This document shows positions 1 to 8,134 of a DNA stretch of 59,794 nt, one piece after another. The DNA is taken from the NCBI GenBank assembly GCA_002433055.1, contig DJHJ01000029.1:31038-90831 (forward strand), read 5' to 3'. A program made the position numbers and the translations under genes. The notes beneath the pieces were generated by a model that saw only the letters and a program-made list of their open reading frames with translations, searched no databases and was not told the origin of the DNA. Source of the DNA: Acidobacteriia bacterium UBA6623 (GTDB lineage Bacteria > Acidobacteriota > Terriglobia > Bryobacterales > UBA6623). How positions within the stretch are numbered: the first letter of the stretch is position 1; every line of letters begins with the position of its first letter.

Positions 1-343
1 TGGGTAAAAACAGCTTCGCTGTTTCTAATGCCGAGCTTTGCTCGGCTGCTGAACGAGGCCCGGTTTCGTGAATCGAAGGGTGCGTCGGCTGGGCGCTGAT
101 GTGTGTTGTCTGCGGAGGCGACTATCCGTCGCACCGGTCGATTTCTGCCCAAGTATCCACTTCTGAACGTCAGAAATGGCGCTTGGCGAGCCTGAATGTG
201 CAGTCGTACCACGAAGGGAAAGCTCCACGTTCGGCCCCCAGGCCAGCAACGCTCGGCGCCAACGGGAGCGGACCTGCTTTTACCCGCAAACACATTTGAC
301 AACACGAACGCCCCAAACTAGTTTCCGCCTCCCCTCGAGGGAT
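1..343. other. Gene-free structured stretch, possible minus-strand RNA
   Basis: No convincing protein gene is visible. The stretch is rich in short perfect hairpins: stems at 8-14/18-24, 31-36/40-45, 118-122/128-132 and 161-166/170-175. Read on the minus strand, the 8-24 hairpin is followed by a short T run, as in an intrinsic terminator, so a structured minus-strand RNA of about 250-300 nt ending there is conceivable. I compared it by eye with tmRNA, RNase P RNA, SRP RNA and 6S RNA and did not recognise their conserved motifs. Small open frames here have no recognisable product. Confidence 0.35.
8..24 (-). terminator. Possible intrinsic terminator (minus strand)
   Basis: A perfect 7-bp stem (AAACAGC/GCTGTTT) with a 3-nt loop. 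On the minus strand the right arm runs straight into a T tract of about five bases. A second perfect 6-bp hairpin lies just upstream at 31-45. It could end a minus-strand RNA in 25-343, or transcription from the 560-6602 operon. The stem is AT-rich at its base, so strength is uncertain. Confidence 0.4.
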
Positions 344-420
344 CGGGGCGTAGCGCAGTTTGGTAGCGCGCTTGCTTCGGGAGCAAGAGGTCCGGAGTTC
401 AAATCTCCGCGCCCCGACCA
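344..420 (+). tRNA. tRNA-Pro (anticodon CGG)
   Basis: A complete cloverleaf is visible. The 7-bp acceptor stem pairs CGGGGCG (344-350) with CGCCCCG. The D arm has GCGC/GCGC. The anticodon stem CTTGC/GCAAG encloses loop TTCGGGA, giving anticodon CGG, which reads proline CCG codons. The T arm is CGGAG-TTCAAAT-CTCCG. The discriminator A and the CCA end are encoded at 417-420. Length is 77 nt. Protein frames crossing this region on both strands are spurious. Confidence 0.97.
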
Positions 421-559
421 ATTATTTACCAGATATTGGTGGACTATATGAGTTTCTAGTTCCGGGTATTTTAGATCTAAACCCCAAAGCCATAAAGGCT
501 CAGGAAAGGCTCCGGTCCAGTGGTCACGGCCTAGATGTCAAAACTAGAGTTAACCTCTG

Positions 560-1891
560 TCAGTCTTTCTGTATCCGGTACAGCATTGAGTCAGTTCGAA
601 TCAGCAAGCTATTTTCGACAATGGCTGGTGTTGCCATGCACAACTCGCCCAAGCTATTTTTACCAAACAGCTTGTACTCCGGACCGGCTTGCAGTACAAA
701 GGTGTCGCCTTCCTCACTTAGACAGAAAATCTTGCCATTATACGCCCAGGGACTTGCCGTAAAAGCACTGACACCTATCTCAATGCGCTTTTTGCCATAA
801 ATTTCTTCTCCTGTCTTGGCGTGGTGACAGGTGACAAATCCACGATCAAGTAATGTGTAGTAGTAGTTCCCGTAGACGATCGGTGAAGGATTGTAGGGGC
901 CAGCCTGGGGCCATGACCAAGCGATCGACTCATTACTTGTTTCACCAGGCTTAAGGCTTATATCGCCCGATGCTCCAGGGCGGATGGCAAATACGGGTCT
1001 CGTCTTATCACCGACGTAGCCAGACGTTACATACAACAGTCCATGTTCAGAAAATGGTGTCGGTATTGTGATCGAAGACATTGGGCCCAACTCCCACAGA
1101 ACCTGACCGTCCAGGTCATAGGAGCGGACTTTTTCAGTGCCGCAAGTAATAATCTCTGTACGTTGCTCATTCTTCCACAAATAAGGTGTAGCCCAATTAC
1201 TTTTTTCATTACGTGCAACTCTCCAAATCTCCTTGCCATTGATCTTGTCAAAGGCAGCGAGAAAAGATTCGTCATCGTTATCGTTCACAATGTATAAGCG
1301 GTTCTCGTGGATGATCGGTGAAGAAGCAGTACCCCATGCGTAGCGTGTCTTGTAGGCGGGCCAGAGCTTCGTCCAAACCAGATTGCCAGCATAGTCCAGA
1401 CAATAGGTCCCAAGATCTCCGATATGGAAGTAGATTCTTTCACCGTCAGTCACCGGAGTCTCTGAAGCATAGCTGTTCTTAAGGTGACGACCAACTTCAG
1501 GGACACCTTTGTGTAGTTCCGTTTCCCAAATCACATTGCCGGTCTGAAAATCAAGTGCAACAGCTTTCCAAATGTACTCGTGCTCGGGAGGTTTGGGTCG
1601 ATTTCCACCACCATATAGACCCTTCTTGGCGTTTTCAACCGGCCCACTGCTGACTGCAGTCAACATGAAAATTTTTCCATCCCAGGCAACCGGGGAAGCC
1701 CAACCGCGACCTGGAACTTTAGTTTTCCAAGCGATGTTCTTTGTTGTGCTCCAGGAATCAGGAAGGTGTGGATTGTCGGTCACAACTCCGCGAGAACCCT
1801 GTCCACGAAACTGGGCCCAGCGATTTGTAGCAAATACTCGTTCAGTTACCACAATGGCTGAGGAAAGAAAAAGTTCTCTGCGGTTAATCAT
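560..1891 (-). CDS. PQQ-like beta-propeller repeat protein, probably exported
   Basis: A 443-residue protein with an N-terminal export signal (about residues 1-21, containing NRRELF) followed by WAQFRGQGSRG, the opening found in PQQ-binding-like propeller proteins of Acidobacteriota and Planctomycetota. Several blades carry the pattern of a Gly-Lys/Asn core followed by an aromatic 'W' strand (for example GNVIWETEL, GKEIWRVAR, GQVLWELG). These propellers serve either as quinoprotein folds or as BamB-like scaffolds, and nothing here shows bound PQQ or a catalytic residue. It is the last gene of the minus-strand run, 36 bp after the dioxygenase gene, so cotranscription is likely. Any functional link to the microcompartment-type genes upstream is inference; the protein is probably periplasmic whereas those enzymes are cytosolic. 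Confidence 0.8.
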   Translation of the reverse strand: MINRRELFLSSAIVVTERVFATNRWAQFRGQGSRGVVTDNPHLPDSWSTTKNIAWKTKVPGRGWASPVAWDGKIFMLTAVSSGPVENAKKGLYGGGNRPKPPEHEYIWKAVALDFQTGNVIWETELHKGVPEVGRHLKNSYASETPVTDGERIYFHIGDLGTYCLDYAGNLVWTKLWPAYKTRYAWGTASSPIIHENRLYIVNDNDDESFLAAFDKINGKEIWRVARNEKSNWATPYLWKNEQRTEIITCGTEKVRSYDLDGQVLWELGPMSSITIPTPFSEHGLLYVTSGYVGDKTRPVFAIRPGASGDISLKPGETSNESIAWSWPQAGPYNPSPIVYGNYYYTLLDRGFVTCHHAKTGEEIYGKKRIEIGVSAFTASPWAYNGKIFCLSEEGDTFVLQAGPEYKLFGKNSLGELCMATPAIVENSLLIRTDSMLYRIQKD

Positions 1892-1927
1892 CTGTATATT
1901 TTCTTGAGTTTTACCTCTAAGTTGAGA

Positions 1928-2755
1928 TCATGTTGGTCGATCACCAGCAGCTGTTGTGCGGTGCATCAAGCGAGGCATAGTGTCATCGTAGTCGTAAACT
2001 GCATAGTGCATTGTACAGCGATTGTCCCACATCACTAGATCCCCTGATCGCCAGGCATGTTGGTAGATGTTTTCTTTGCGTGTAGCGTGAATATTTAGCA
2101 ATGTTAGCAACTGGGCACTCTCCTTTTTTTCCATTCCAACGATACAGGAAGTGAAATAAGGGTTGACATAAAGGGCTCGACGACCTGATTCGGGATGGGT
2201 GCGGACAACAGGGTGTTCAACAGGCAGTGGGACATGTTGAATTTGCTTCCCATCCGTTGCCGGTGATTTCTCGTTTCGTCGGGCCAACCTAGCAGCACTG
2301 TGCTCGGCCTGCATTGTTAGTAATGAGCGCCTTAGTTCGTCGGGCAGGCTTTCATATGCTGCGTACATGTTAGCGAACAAGGTGTCACCTTTTCCTTCAA
2401 GTGCGACAACAGCATGCAGTATTGAAAGTTGAGGTGGTGTCTCATTGAAAGAAATATCGGAGTGCCAGAAGTCGTTTCGCGCACTCGGCTTTCCAGGGCG
2501 GTTTTCTATAATAAAAACACCGGGATGCTCATCATGGCTGCGTCGCGACCGGAGTGGATGGGGTTCCACAGCACCGAAAAGCTCGGTAAAATCTACCTGT
2601 GATCTAGGCTCTACACTCTGATTTCGAAAGACCAACACCATGTGGTCCAGAAATGCTTGGTGAATATCCCGAAACACTGTCAAGCTTACGCCACAAGACA
2701 AATCGACTCCACCAATCTCAGCGCCGATTCCAGGACCTAAAGGGGTAATAGTCAT
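1928..2755 (-). CDS. TauD/TfdA family Fe(II)/2-oxoglutarate dioxygenase
   Basis: A 275-residue protein, the usual length for the family. The iron ligands are visible as HSD (H98, D100) and the distal His H250 in MWDNRCTMH. The 2-oxoglutarate-binding arginine is R262 or R266 in PRLMHRTT. Family members hydroxylate a carbon next to a heteroatom, as in taurine, alkylsulfates or aryloxyalkanoates, releasing an aldehyde and the heteroatom group. It begins 15 bp after the aminotransferase stop, so translation is probably coupled. In this context it could generate or modify an aldehyde or amine feeding the aminotransferase and aldehyde dehydrogenase. The name TauD describes the family; taurine as the substrate is not shown by the sequence. 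Confidence 0.88.
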   Translation of the reverse strand: MTITPLGPGIGAEIGGVDLSCGVSLTVFRDIHQAFLDHMVLVFRNQSVEPRSQVDFTELFGAVEPHPLRSRRSHDEHPGVFIIENRPGKPSARNDFWHSDISFNETPPQLSILHAVVALEGKGDTLFANMYAAYESLPDELRRSLLTMQAEHSAARLARRNEKSPATDGKQIQHVPLPVEHPVVRTHPESGRRALYVNPYFTSCIVGMEKKESAQLLTLLNIHATRKENIYQHAWRSGDLVMWDNRCTMHYAVYDYDDTMPRLMHRTTAAGDRPT

Positions 2756-2770
2756 TTTTCAATTCCGTGA

Positions 2771-4153
2771 TTATAGTGTGTAGATTTGACCCTCTTCTAG
2801 CAGAGTTAGTACCGTTTTCTCAAAGACTTCTGTTGCATCTTTGATGTCCTGTCCGGTGTGAACAGCTGAGAGAACTCCTCCGGTGGAACTCATATTATCA
2901 ACGCCATGGTAACGCAAGAGCAGTTGATATTGATTAACAAGTTGAATTGGCATTCCCTTGAGCCGTTTGGGATCCGTTGTGCGCAGATCGACAGACTTCG
3001 AAATGTTCCCTAGTCGGTCCTGATCCGTTTCAAAGTAGATGTGAAATGTGGAACAGCAGCCGTATACATACCCAGCGACGTTATGTTTCTGCAAAACTTT
3101 CCCCCAGGAAGTTCTGAGTTTCTGAGCCTTTAAGTTTGCCTTTTTGATGGGTGTGCCTGTGGCGACTTGTTGCAATACAGCAATTCCAGCAGCTGCCGAT
3201 AGAGGTGTCCCGTTGAATGTTCCAAAATGAGTGACTCTCTCGAATCGGTCGTGTTTGCTATCGCCAGTGTGGTCGAACAACGCCATAATATCGTCGCGTC
3301 CGACAACTGCACCTCCGGGCATTCCACCAGCCACAATCTTTGCAAGGCAAGTAAGGTCGGGAAGGATATTGTAGAGTTCCTGTGCACCTCCAGCACTGAA
3401 CCTGAAGCCTGTTATTACTTCATCGAAAATGAGCATAACTCCGTGTTGTTCCGTAATGTTACGTAAACCGTCCAGAAATACCGACTCAATTGGAACTCGA
3501 CCCCATGAGGCTCCAGAAGGCTCTATTATCACTGCCGCAACATCTTTTTCATGATCTAACATTTTTGCAACAGCCTCTAGGTCGCCATCGGGGAGTGTCA
3601 ACGTGTTTTCTCTCACGTTGGGGGGGACTCCAAGTGAACCGTCAGCACCGAATGGCGGCTGAAAATCGTGTATGACCGCATCGTGCCAGCCGTGGAAGTG
3701 ACCTTCAAAACGTAGTAGTTTATTTTTGCCAGTAAATGCACGAGCCAGTCGTATAGCTAGCAGTGTTGCTTCGGTTCCCGAATTAACGAACCTGACTCGT
3801 TCGGCTGAGGGTACGAGTCTCTGTACAAGTTCAGCCCACTCGATATGCAGAGGATGATCATTACCAAAATGAGTTCCTCGGTCCATAGCTTGAGTTATTG
3901 CTTGGAGTACGTCTTTGTGTGAATGACCAAGCAATAAAGCACCGTTTCCCATCAGAAAATCGATGTACTCATTGTTATCGATGTCCCATTTGCGAGCACC
4001 AAGACCATGTTTTATGCAAAGAGGAACTGGTTCGAAATAGCGCAGATCATGACCAACCTTTCCGGCGAGAACATCCGAGGCGCGCTTGTACCAGTCAGTC
4101 GATTTTTGACGGCTAGTCCGGTACAGGGATGATATGTCATGACTTTTAGGCAT
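2771..4153 (-). CDS. Class III PLP aminotransferase (HemL-like)
   Basis: A 460-residue fold-type I aminotransferase of class III, nearest by eye to glutamate-1-semialdehyde aminomutase-like proteins. Visible motifs are the cofactor-phosphate site NSGTEA (residues 124-129), FEGHFHGWHD (149-158), the pyridine-binding DEVITGFR (244-251) and the Schiff-base lysine K272 in CLAKIVAGGMPGG. It carries an N-terminal extension of about 35 residues compared with HemL. It is unlikely to be the haem-pathway enzyme: no other tetrapyrrole gene is near and it sits between an acyl-CoA-forming aldehyde dehydrogenase and a dioxygenase. Class III aminotransferases accompany aldehyde dehydrogenases in the RMM-type microcompartments that use 1-amino-2-propanol, which is a plausible parallel. 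A ribosome site GGGAGAG lies just upstream of the ATG. Confidence 0.88.
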   Translation of the reverse strand: MPKSHDISSLYRTSRQKSTDWYKRASDVLAGKVGHDLRYFEPVPLCIKHGLGARKWDIDNNEYIDFLMGNGALLLGHSHKDVLQAITQAMDRGTHFGNDHPLHIEWAELVQRLVPSAERVRFVNSGTEATLLAIRLARAFTGKNKLLRFEGHFHGWHDAVIHDFQPPFGADGSLGVPPNVRENTLTLPDGDLEAVAKMLDHEKDVAAVIIEPSGASWGRVPIESVFLDGLRNITEQHGVMLIFDEVITGFRFSAGGAQELYNILPDLTCLAKIVAGGMPGGAVVGRDDIMALFDHTGDSKHDRFERVTHFGTFNGTPLSAAAGIAVLQQVATGTPIKKANLKAQKLRTSWGKVLQKHNVAGYVYGCCSTFHIYFETDQDRLGNISKSVDLRTTDPKRLKGMPIQLVNQYQLLLRYHGVDNMSSTGGVLSAVHTGQDIKDATEVFEKTVLTLLEEGQIYTL

Positions 4154-4332
4154 TTATTTGCTCTCCCACACGAGTGTGACTCTCTGGCTTGTTCTGAGTG
4201 TTACAAGACCTAACAATGAGAGCGATTCGCTACCGATTCTTACATCATTGGCGTATTGACTCAAAGGTTTTTTCAATTGATCGTAACTTTTTGACTACGC
4301 TCACAACGCAGCGGTACCGAGTGAATTTCTTT
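4154..4332 (-). other. 179-bp spacer between aldehyde dehydrogenase and aminotransferase
   Basis: The longest gap in the microcompartment-type operon. I see no gene and no strong terminator or promoter; it could contain a processing site or a secondary promoter. Confidence 0.4.
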
Positions 4333-6204
4333 TCAGTCGGTTTGCACTAGTACGTCGTGTGCGGTGCCAAGATCGCTTGCTGCTGGTGTCACGATGGTAT
4401 TCTCATCGATGTAGATCTTCTTACCTCTATGAATTGCCTGACGAACGTCATCTTCACTAACAAATGGTACTACGGTTACTTTCGGTGCCGGAGGAGAAGG
4501 TGAGGCTTCTATTGGCGTGGTGGCTTCTAGTTGTGAAGAGACTTCGGGATGACGTTTAGATAAAAAGTTATCTACAACCGATTCGGCAGCGTTCATTGGT
4601 GCTGTTGTCGGGCTCATAGGAGGTATTGTTGATGTTTCAGTAGTAGATGATGAAACCGAAATTCCGCGTTGGTTGAGATAGCGGTGCACTGCATCTCTGA
4701 TGTCAGGCTGGGCGTCCCCTTCCGGATTATTTGACAATGAAATCGAAGTAGAATTACGATTCTCCAGCAAGTTTACTTTCGGTTTAGGGATCGACTCGCC
4801 AGCAAAATAGGCCTTGGCTTCGACACTTGTGAAAGCCGTTTCGGGGTCTCGGACGTGATAGGCAATCCTCTTGATGTTTATCAGGTGCATTGGACTCACG
4901 TTGTCGCTGGTGATATTGCCTGCAATCGCACCACAACCTAATGTCATTGCAGGAAAAACGTTTGTCGTTATGCCGGTTGAGCCTTGCGGAGACGGTGTAT
5001 TCACAAGTATCCGAAAGGCGGGCATTCGAAAACCAAATTCTCGTATACGTTCATCGTTATGTGAGTAGATAACAGATGTATGGCCGCGACCACCAAAGTT
5101 CAAAATGCTTTCGCAGGCGTTTAGACTTTCAGCGAAGTCTCTAACAAAATAAACCGCCAGCACTGGAGATAATTTTTCAGCAGACATGGGATGTTCACGA
5201 CCCACACCTTCTAGCTCCACGACCAAAATGCGAGTGTTGTCAGGAACATCAAAACCCGCCATTTTTGCGATCTTTTGTGGCGCTTGTCCGACACAATCAG
5301 GATTGATTGCGAAGTTAGGCTTGATCAGTAGTGTCTGTAATGCTTTGCATTGCTGTGCGTCACAAAGAAAGGCCCGGTTTTCCTTGAGAGCGGTTAATAT
5401 TGCTTCACGGTTTGTTTCCTCAGCCACCACAGTTTGTTCGCTTGAGCAAACTGTTCCGTAATCAAATGACTTACCTTGTACTACTGATGCGATAGCGCTA
5501 TCCACATTCGCAGAAGCTTCGATCAGGACCGCGACGTTGCCAGGCCCCACACCCAACGCAGGTTTGCCACTCGAGTAAGCAGCCCGCACGATACCAGCGC
5601 CACCAGTGGATAAGATCACACTGGTCAGCTTGTGTTTCATCAGTTCATTGGTGCCTGGTAGGCTGGCATTATTTAGGCATTGCACGATACCTTCTGGTGC
5701 ACCAGCTTCAACTGCAGCCCGAGCAAGCAGAGAGGCTGCCTCACAAGTGCACCTCACCGCTCTGGGGTGGGGTGATAGAACTATGCCATTACGTCCCTTA
5801 AGCGAGATAAGAATCTTGTAGAAAGCGGTTGACGTTGGGTTTGTAGTCGGCAGGATCGCTCCTACGATACCAACGGGCTCTGCTATTTCAACTAGCCCTT
5901 GATCCGAGTCTTCTCTGATGATGCCGGCTGTTTTAAGGGGGCGGATCGCTTTGTGGAGCAGGTCCGAATTTAAGAGGTTCTTGGCTACCTTGTCCTGGAC
6001 GTTACCATATCCGGTCTCTTCAACTGCCAACTGGGCGAGATGTTGTGCGTTGGCGCGTGCTACAGCTGCTACATGATCGATTATTTGGTCGACTTGTTCT
6101 TGGGTGTAGTGCTTGTATTTGAGGAACGCCTTGTGCGCCAACTCGATCTTGGCGCGGACTTCTTGTATCGATTTTAAGTCTTTGTCTTCCAGCATGGATG
6201 ACAT
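4333..6204 (-). CDS. CoA-acylating aldehyde dehydrogenase (PduP/EutE-like) with long C-terminal tail
   Basis: A 623-residue protein. Residues 1 to about 460 form a CoA-acylating aldehyde dehydrogenase, with the cofactor-site stretch EPVGIVGAILPTTNPTST (109-126) and catalytic cysteine C253 in FDYGTVCSSE. Enzymes of this group (PduP, EutE, SauS, AdhE N-terminal half) convert an aldehyde, CoA and NAD+ into an acyl-CoA. They are about 460-500 residues long, so some 160 residues are extra. The tail has two short amphipathic helix candidates (about 500-515 and 537-555) set in Ser/Thr/Pro-rich linkers, then a terminal module (582-620) with RGKKIYIDENTIVTPAASDL. Helices on flexible linkers resemble microcompartment encapsulation peptides, and the terminal TPxAxDL segment resembles pieces I recall from BMC-associated proteins. 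The neighbouring shell protein gene supports encapsulation. Two ATGs (codons 1 and 4) are possible starts. Confidence 0.9.
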   Translation of the reverse strand: MSSMLEDKDLKSIQEVRAKIELAHKAFLKYKHYTQEQVDQIIDHVAAVARANAQHLAQLAVEETGYGNVQDKVAKNLLNSDLLHKAIRPLKTAGIIREDSDQGLVEIAEPVGIVGAILPTTNPTSTAFYKILISLKGRNGIVLSPHPRAVRCTCEAASLLARAAVEAGAPEGIVQCLNNASLPGTNELMKHKLTSVILSTGGAGIVRAAYSSGKPALGVGPGNVAVLIEASANVDSAIASVVQGKSFDYGTVCSSEQTVVAEETNREAILTALKENRAFLCDAQQCKALQTLLIKPNFAINPDCVGQAPQKIAKMAGFDVPDNTRILVVELEGVGREHPMSAEKLSPVLAVYFVRDFAESLNACESILNFGGRGHTSVIYSHNDERIREFGFRMPAFRILVNTPSPQGSTGITTNVFPAMTLGCGAIAGNITSDNVSPMHLINIKRIAYHVRDPETAFTSVEAKAYFAGESIPKPKVNLLENRNSTSISLSNNPEGDAQPDIRDAVHRYLNQRGISVSSSTTETSTIPPMSPTTAPMNAAESVVDNFLSKRHPEVSSQLEATTPIEASPSPPAPKVTVVPFVSEDDVRQAIHRGKKIYIDENTIVTPAASDLGTAHDVLVQTD

Positions 6205-6323
6205 TCTGCCTACCCTTCAAAACAACTCTATGCCCTCGGTTACTACTTAGCTTGCAAAGCCAGAGACAAGGCATCGAGCAGAAAGTCTGCCCTACAACTG
6301 CAATCTTCGTACTTTTTATCGTG

Positions 6324-6602
6324 CTATTCGGGGATGTTTTTCGGAGTGATTCTTTCTGCATCACCGTGCGGATTGGGAATCACATGCACACCCACTAACT
6401 CACCTACACGTCGAGCTGCTGCGGCTCCAGCATCCGTCGCGGCTTTAACGGCGCCCACATCACCTCGACATGTGACCAAGATTAGTGCGGCTCCGACGTT
6501 TTCTTTTCCTTCGAGTACTACATTAGAGGCCTTAACCATGGCGTCTGCAGCCTCAATAGCACCTGTGAGACCTTTGGTTTCAATCATGCCGAGAGCTTCC
6601 AT
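6324..6602 (-). CDS. Bacterial microcompartment shell protein, BMC-H type
   Basis: A 92-residue single-domain BMC hexamer protein of the PduA/EutM/CcmK family. It begins MEALGMIETKGLTGAIEAAD, has the conserved K in MVKASNV, and the pore-region segment VTCRGDVGAVKAATDAG. Such proteins tile the facets of protein-walled organelles and let small metabolites pass through the central pore. The start is well supported by AAGGAG seven bases upstream of the ATG. It is the first gene of the apparent operon running to 560. A closed shell also needs BMC-P pentamers and usually BMC-T trimers; neither is in the window, so they must be elsewhere or the shell protein has another role. Confidence 0.95.
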   Translation of the reverse strand: MEALGMIETKGLTGAIEAADAMVKASNVVLEGKENVGAALILVTCRGDVGAVKAATDAGAAAARRVGELVGVHVIPNPHGDAERITPKNIPE

Positions 6603-6640
6603 TAGTTCTCCTTAATCTGTAAACTTCAACCGTAGAACTT

Positions 6641-6669
6641 AGCATACCTTCCTTTAGGGGTGTTCTCAA
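6641..6669 (-). promoter_or_regulatory. Candidate sigma-70-type promoter of the microcompartment operon
   Basis: On the minus strand TTGAGA (6664-6669) is separated by exactly 17 bp from TATGCT (6641-6646). This matches 5 of 6 and 4 of 6 consensus positions. It would start a transcript about 30 bp before the BMC-H gene and separate the operon from the upstream PDZ gene. Confidence 0.45.
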
Positions 6670-6697
6670 ATCGTAACAATTCTTGAGTTGCATATAT

Positions 6698-8059
6698 CTA
6701 TTGCAGTTCATACATTCTCATTCGACCATTGCGTTCTGCGACTACCTGTCGTGCAGTTTTTGAGCTTGAATTTAGCAACCGAAGTAAATTTCGAGTACTG
6801 ACAGGGCTTCGATCGTCGATCCACAAAACTACATCGTTCGACTGCAGACCAGCACGCGCGGCAGGGCTATTTGGTATCACAAAGTCGATAGGTACTCCTT
6901 TTCGTGGTGTATCAAAACCGATGCCCGAAACCATCTGTTTTGCTGGTGCAGCGATAGTAGTATCATTACCGCTCGAAAGAACAAAGTTGACTTTTTTACC
7001 TCTCCGTCTTCCTCGTAGCTCAATATTCTCCTGAGTGGTTGGCAATACCAACGGAAACAAGTCATCCACCATTTCTACCTCGGTTTCGTTGAGCTCTGTG
7101 ATATGGTCCCCTGGTCTGATGCCGGCTAAGTCGGCCGCCTCTCCAACCCACACTTCTGTAACTCTGACACCTTGCCATGAGTTCTTAGTGTCTTCGGATG
7201 TAACTGATACGTCGACACGAAAACCATACCTGGCTAACAATTGTGACTCGAGAGATTCGATCTTTTTAAGTTCCGCCGGCACATCGGAAGCGGCTATGGC
7301 GATTAAACGATCGTTACATCGGACGATTACCCCAACTAAAAATCCATTAAGGTCAAAGAGGCCACCACCTAGCATGAGTTCGGAGAAATTGACCGTATAA
7401 GCGATTTCTTGAAAGTTCGATTCTCCACATAGTACAGGTGAAGAGCCACCATAAACTCCCGGAGCAAAGGTATGACTTCCATTTTCTTGTTTTGCAACTG
7501 CCACCAGCCAGTCACCCATCGATAAGACATCCAGAGATACTTGCTGTACTGGTTGAAAGGTATCATCTGTTCCGACTCGAAGTGACCCTAGAGGTGATGT
7601 GGGTGAGATGGCACCTCGACGGGCTTCAGTTTGCAGTTGTTCAGCGGTATTCACCAATGTAATCTCGGGCAAGTTTAGCTTAGATGTAGCGGCAAGGACG
7701 GTGCCATTGATATCCCATATTAGTGCGGTCGAGCGACTATCGGGCAACCACACCAAATGACGTGAAGCATGTGTTGCTGCGTCCAAGAATAAGTTAGTCA
7801 TTCCTTGGATATTTCGTAGTTGTGTCATTCTCTGCAGACGCATTGATTCGACGGGTGATGGCATAGGTGGTGCGTCATCCTGGCGAGGTCTCGGTCGGGC
7901 CCACGTGCCTAGCACCAGAATGATGCCTGCTACCGCAGCGAGCAGTGCAATGTACTTACGGTCTGTTAGTTGATTGCGTACGTCCACGATTTTAGAGCTG
8001 TAGCGGCTGACCACATGCCGGCCAAGTCGCTCCAAGCACCCGTAAACTGATTGTCCCAC
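6698..8059 (-). CDS. Membrane-anchored HtrA-like pseudoprotease with two PDZ domains
   Basis: A 453-residue protein with one membrane anchor (about 37-52), a trypsin-like beta-barrel region (about 100-265) and two PDZ domains (about 285-365 and 378-452), the order of DegP/DegQ. The catalytic residues are not conserved: where HtrA proteases have GNSGGPL this protein has LMLGGGLF (about 228-235), so the serine is lost. No TNNHVV-like histidine motif is seen around 120-130. It is therefore probably a non-proteolytic substrate- or peptide-binding scaffold in the periplasm. Translation likely starts at a GTG, and later GTG codons are possible. It is divergent from the potassium channel gene, 75 bp away, and lies 95 bp upstream of the BMC-H gene. 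Confidence 0.75.
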   Translation of the reverse strand: MGQSVYGCLERLGRHVVSRYSSKIVDVRNQLTDRKYIALLAAVAGIILVLGTWARPRPRQDDAPPMPSPVESMRLQRMTQLRNIQGMTNLFLDAATHASRHLVWLPDSRSTALIWDINGTVLAATSKLNLPEITLVNTAEQLQTEARRGAISPTSPLGSLRVGTDDTFQPVQQVSLDVLSMGDWLVAVAKQENGSHTFAPGVYGGSSPVLCGESNFQEIAYTVNFSELMLGGGLFDLNGFLVGVIVRCNDRLIAIAASDVPAELKKIESLESQLLARYGFRVDVSVTSEDTKNSWQGVRVTEVWVGEAADLAGIRPGDHITELNETEVEMVDDLFPLVLPTTQENIELRGRRRGKKVNFVLSSGNDTTIAAPAKQMVSGIGFDTPRKGVPIDFVIPNSPAARAGLQSNDVVLWIDDRSPVSTRNLLRLLNSSSKTARQVVAERNGRMRMYELQ

Positions 8060-8134
8060 AGTGCATTGTCTTGGCTTGATTTTACAATTTTAGAAATAGC
8101 GTTGGTTAGGGTATACGCCGTACACTAATTCTCT

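Noticed and set aside
25..249. 74-residue minus-strand frame
   Set aside because: No recognisable domain or ribosome site, and it runs through the hairpins, which fits RNA better than protein.
170..451. Open frames on both strands across the tRNA region
   Set aside because: They are translations through the tRNA-Pro gene and its flank, a common false call.
1928..6204. A defined taurine-degradation pathway (dioxygenase, aminotransferase, sulfoacetaldehyde dehydrogenase)
   Set aside because: The aminotransferase looks HemL-like rather than clearly taurine:pyruvate type, and no sulfoacetaldehyde acetyltransferase or sulfite gene is nearby.
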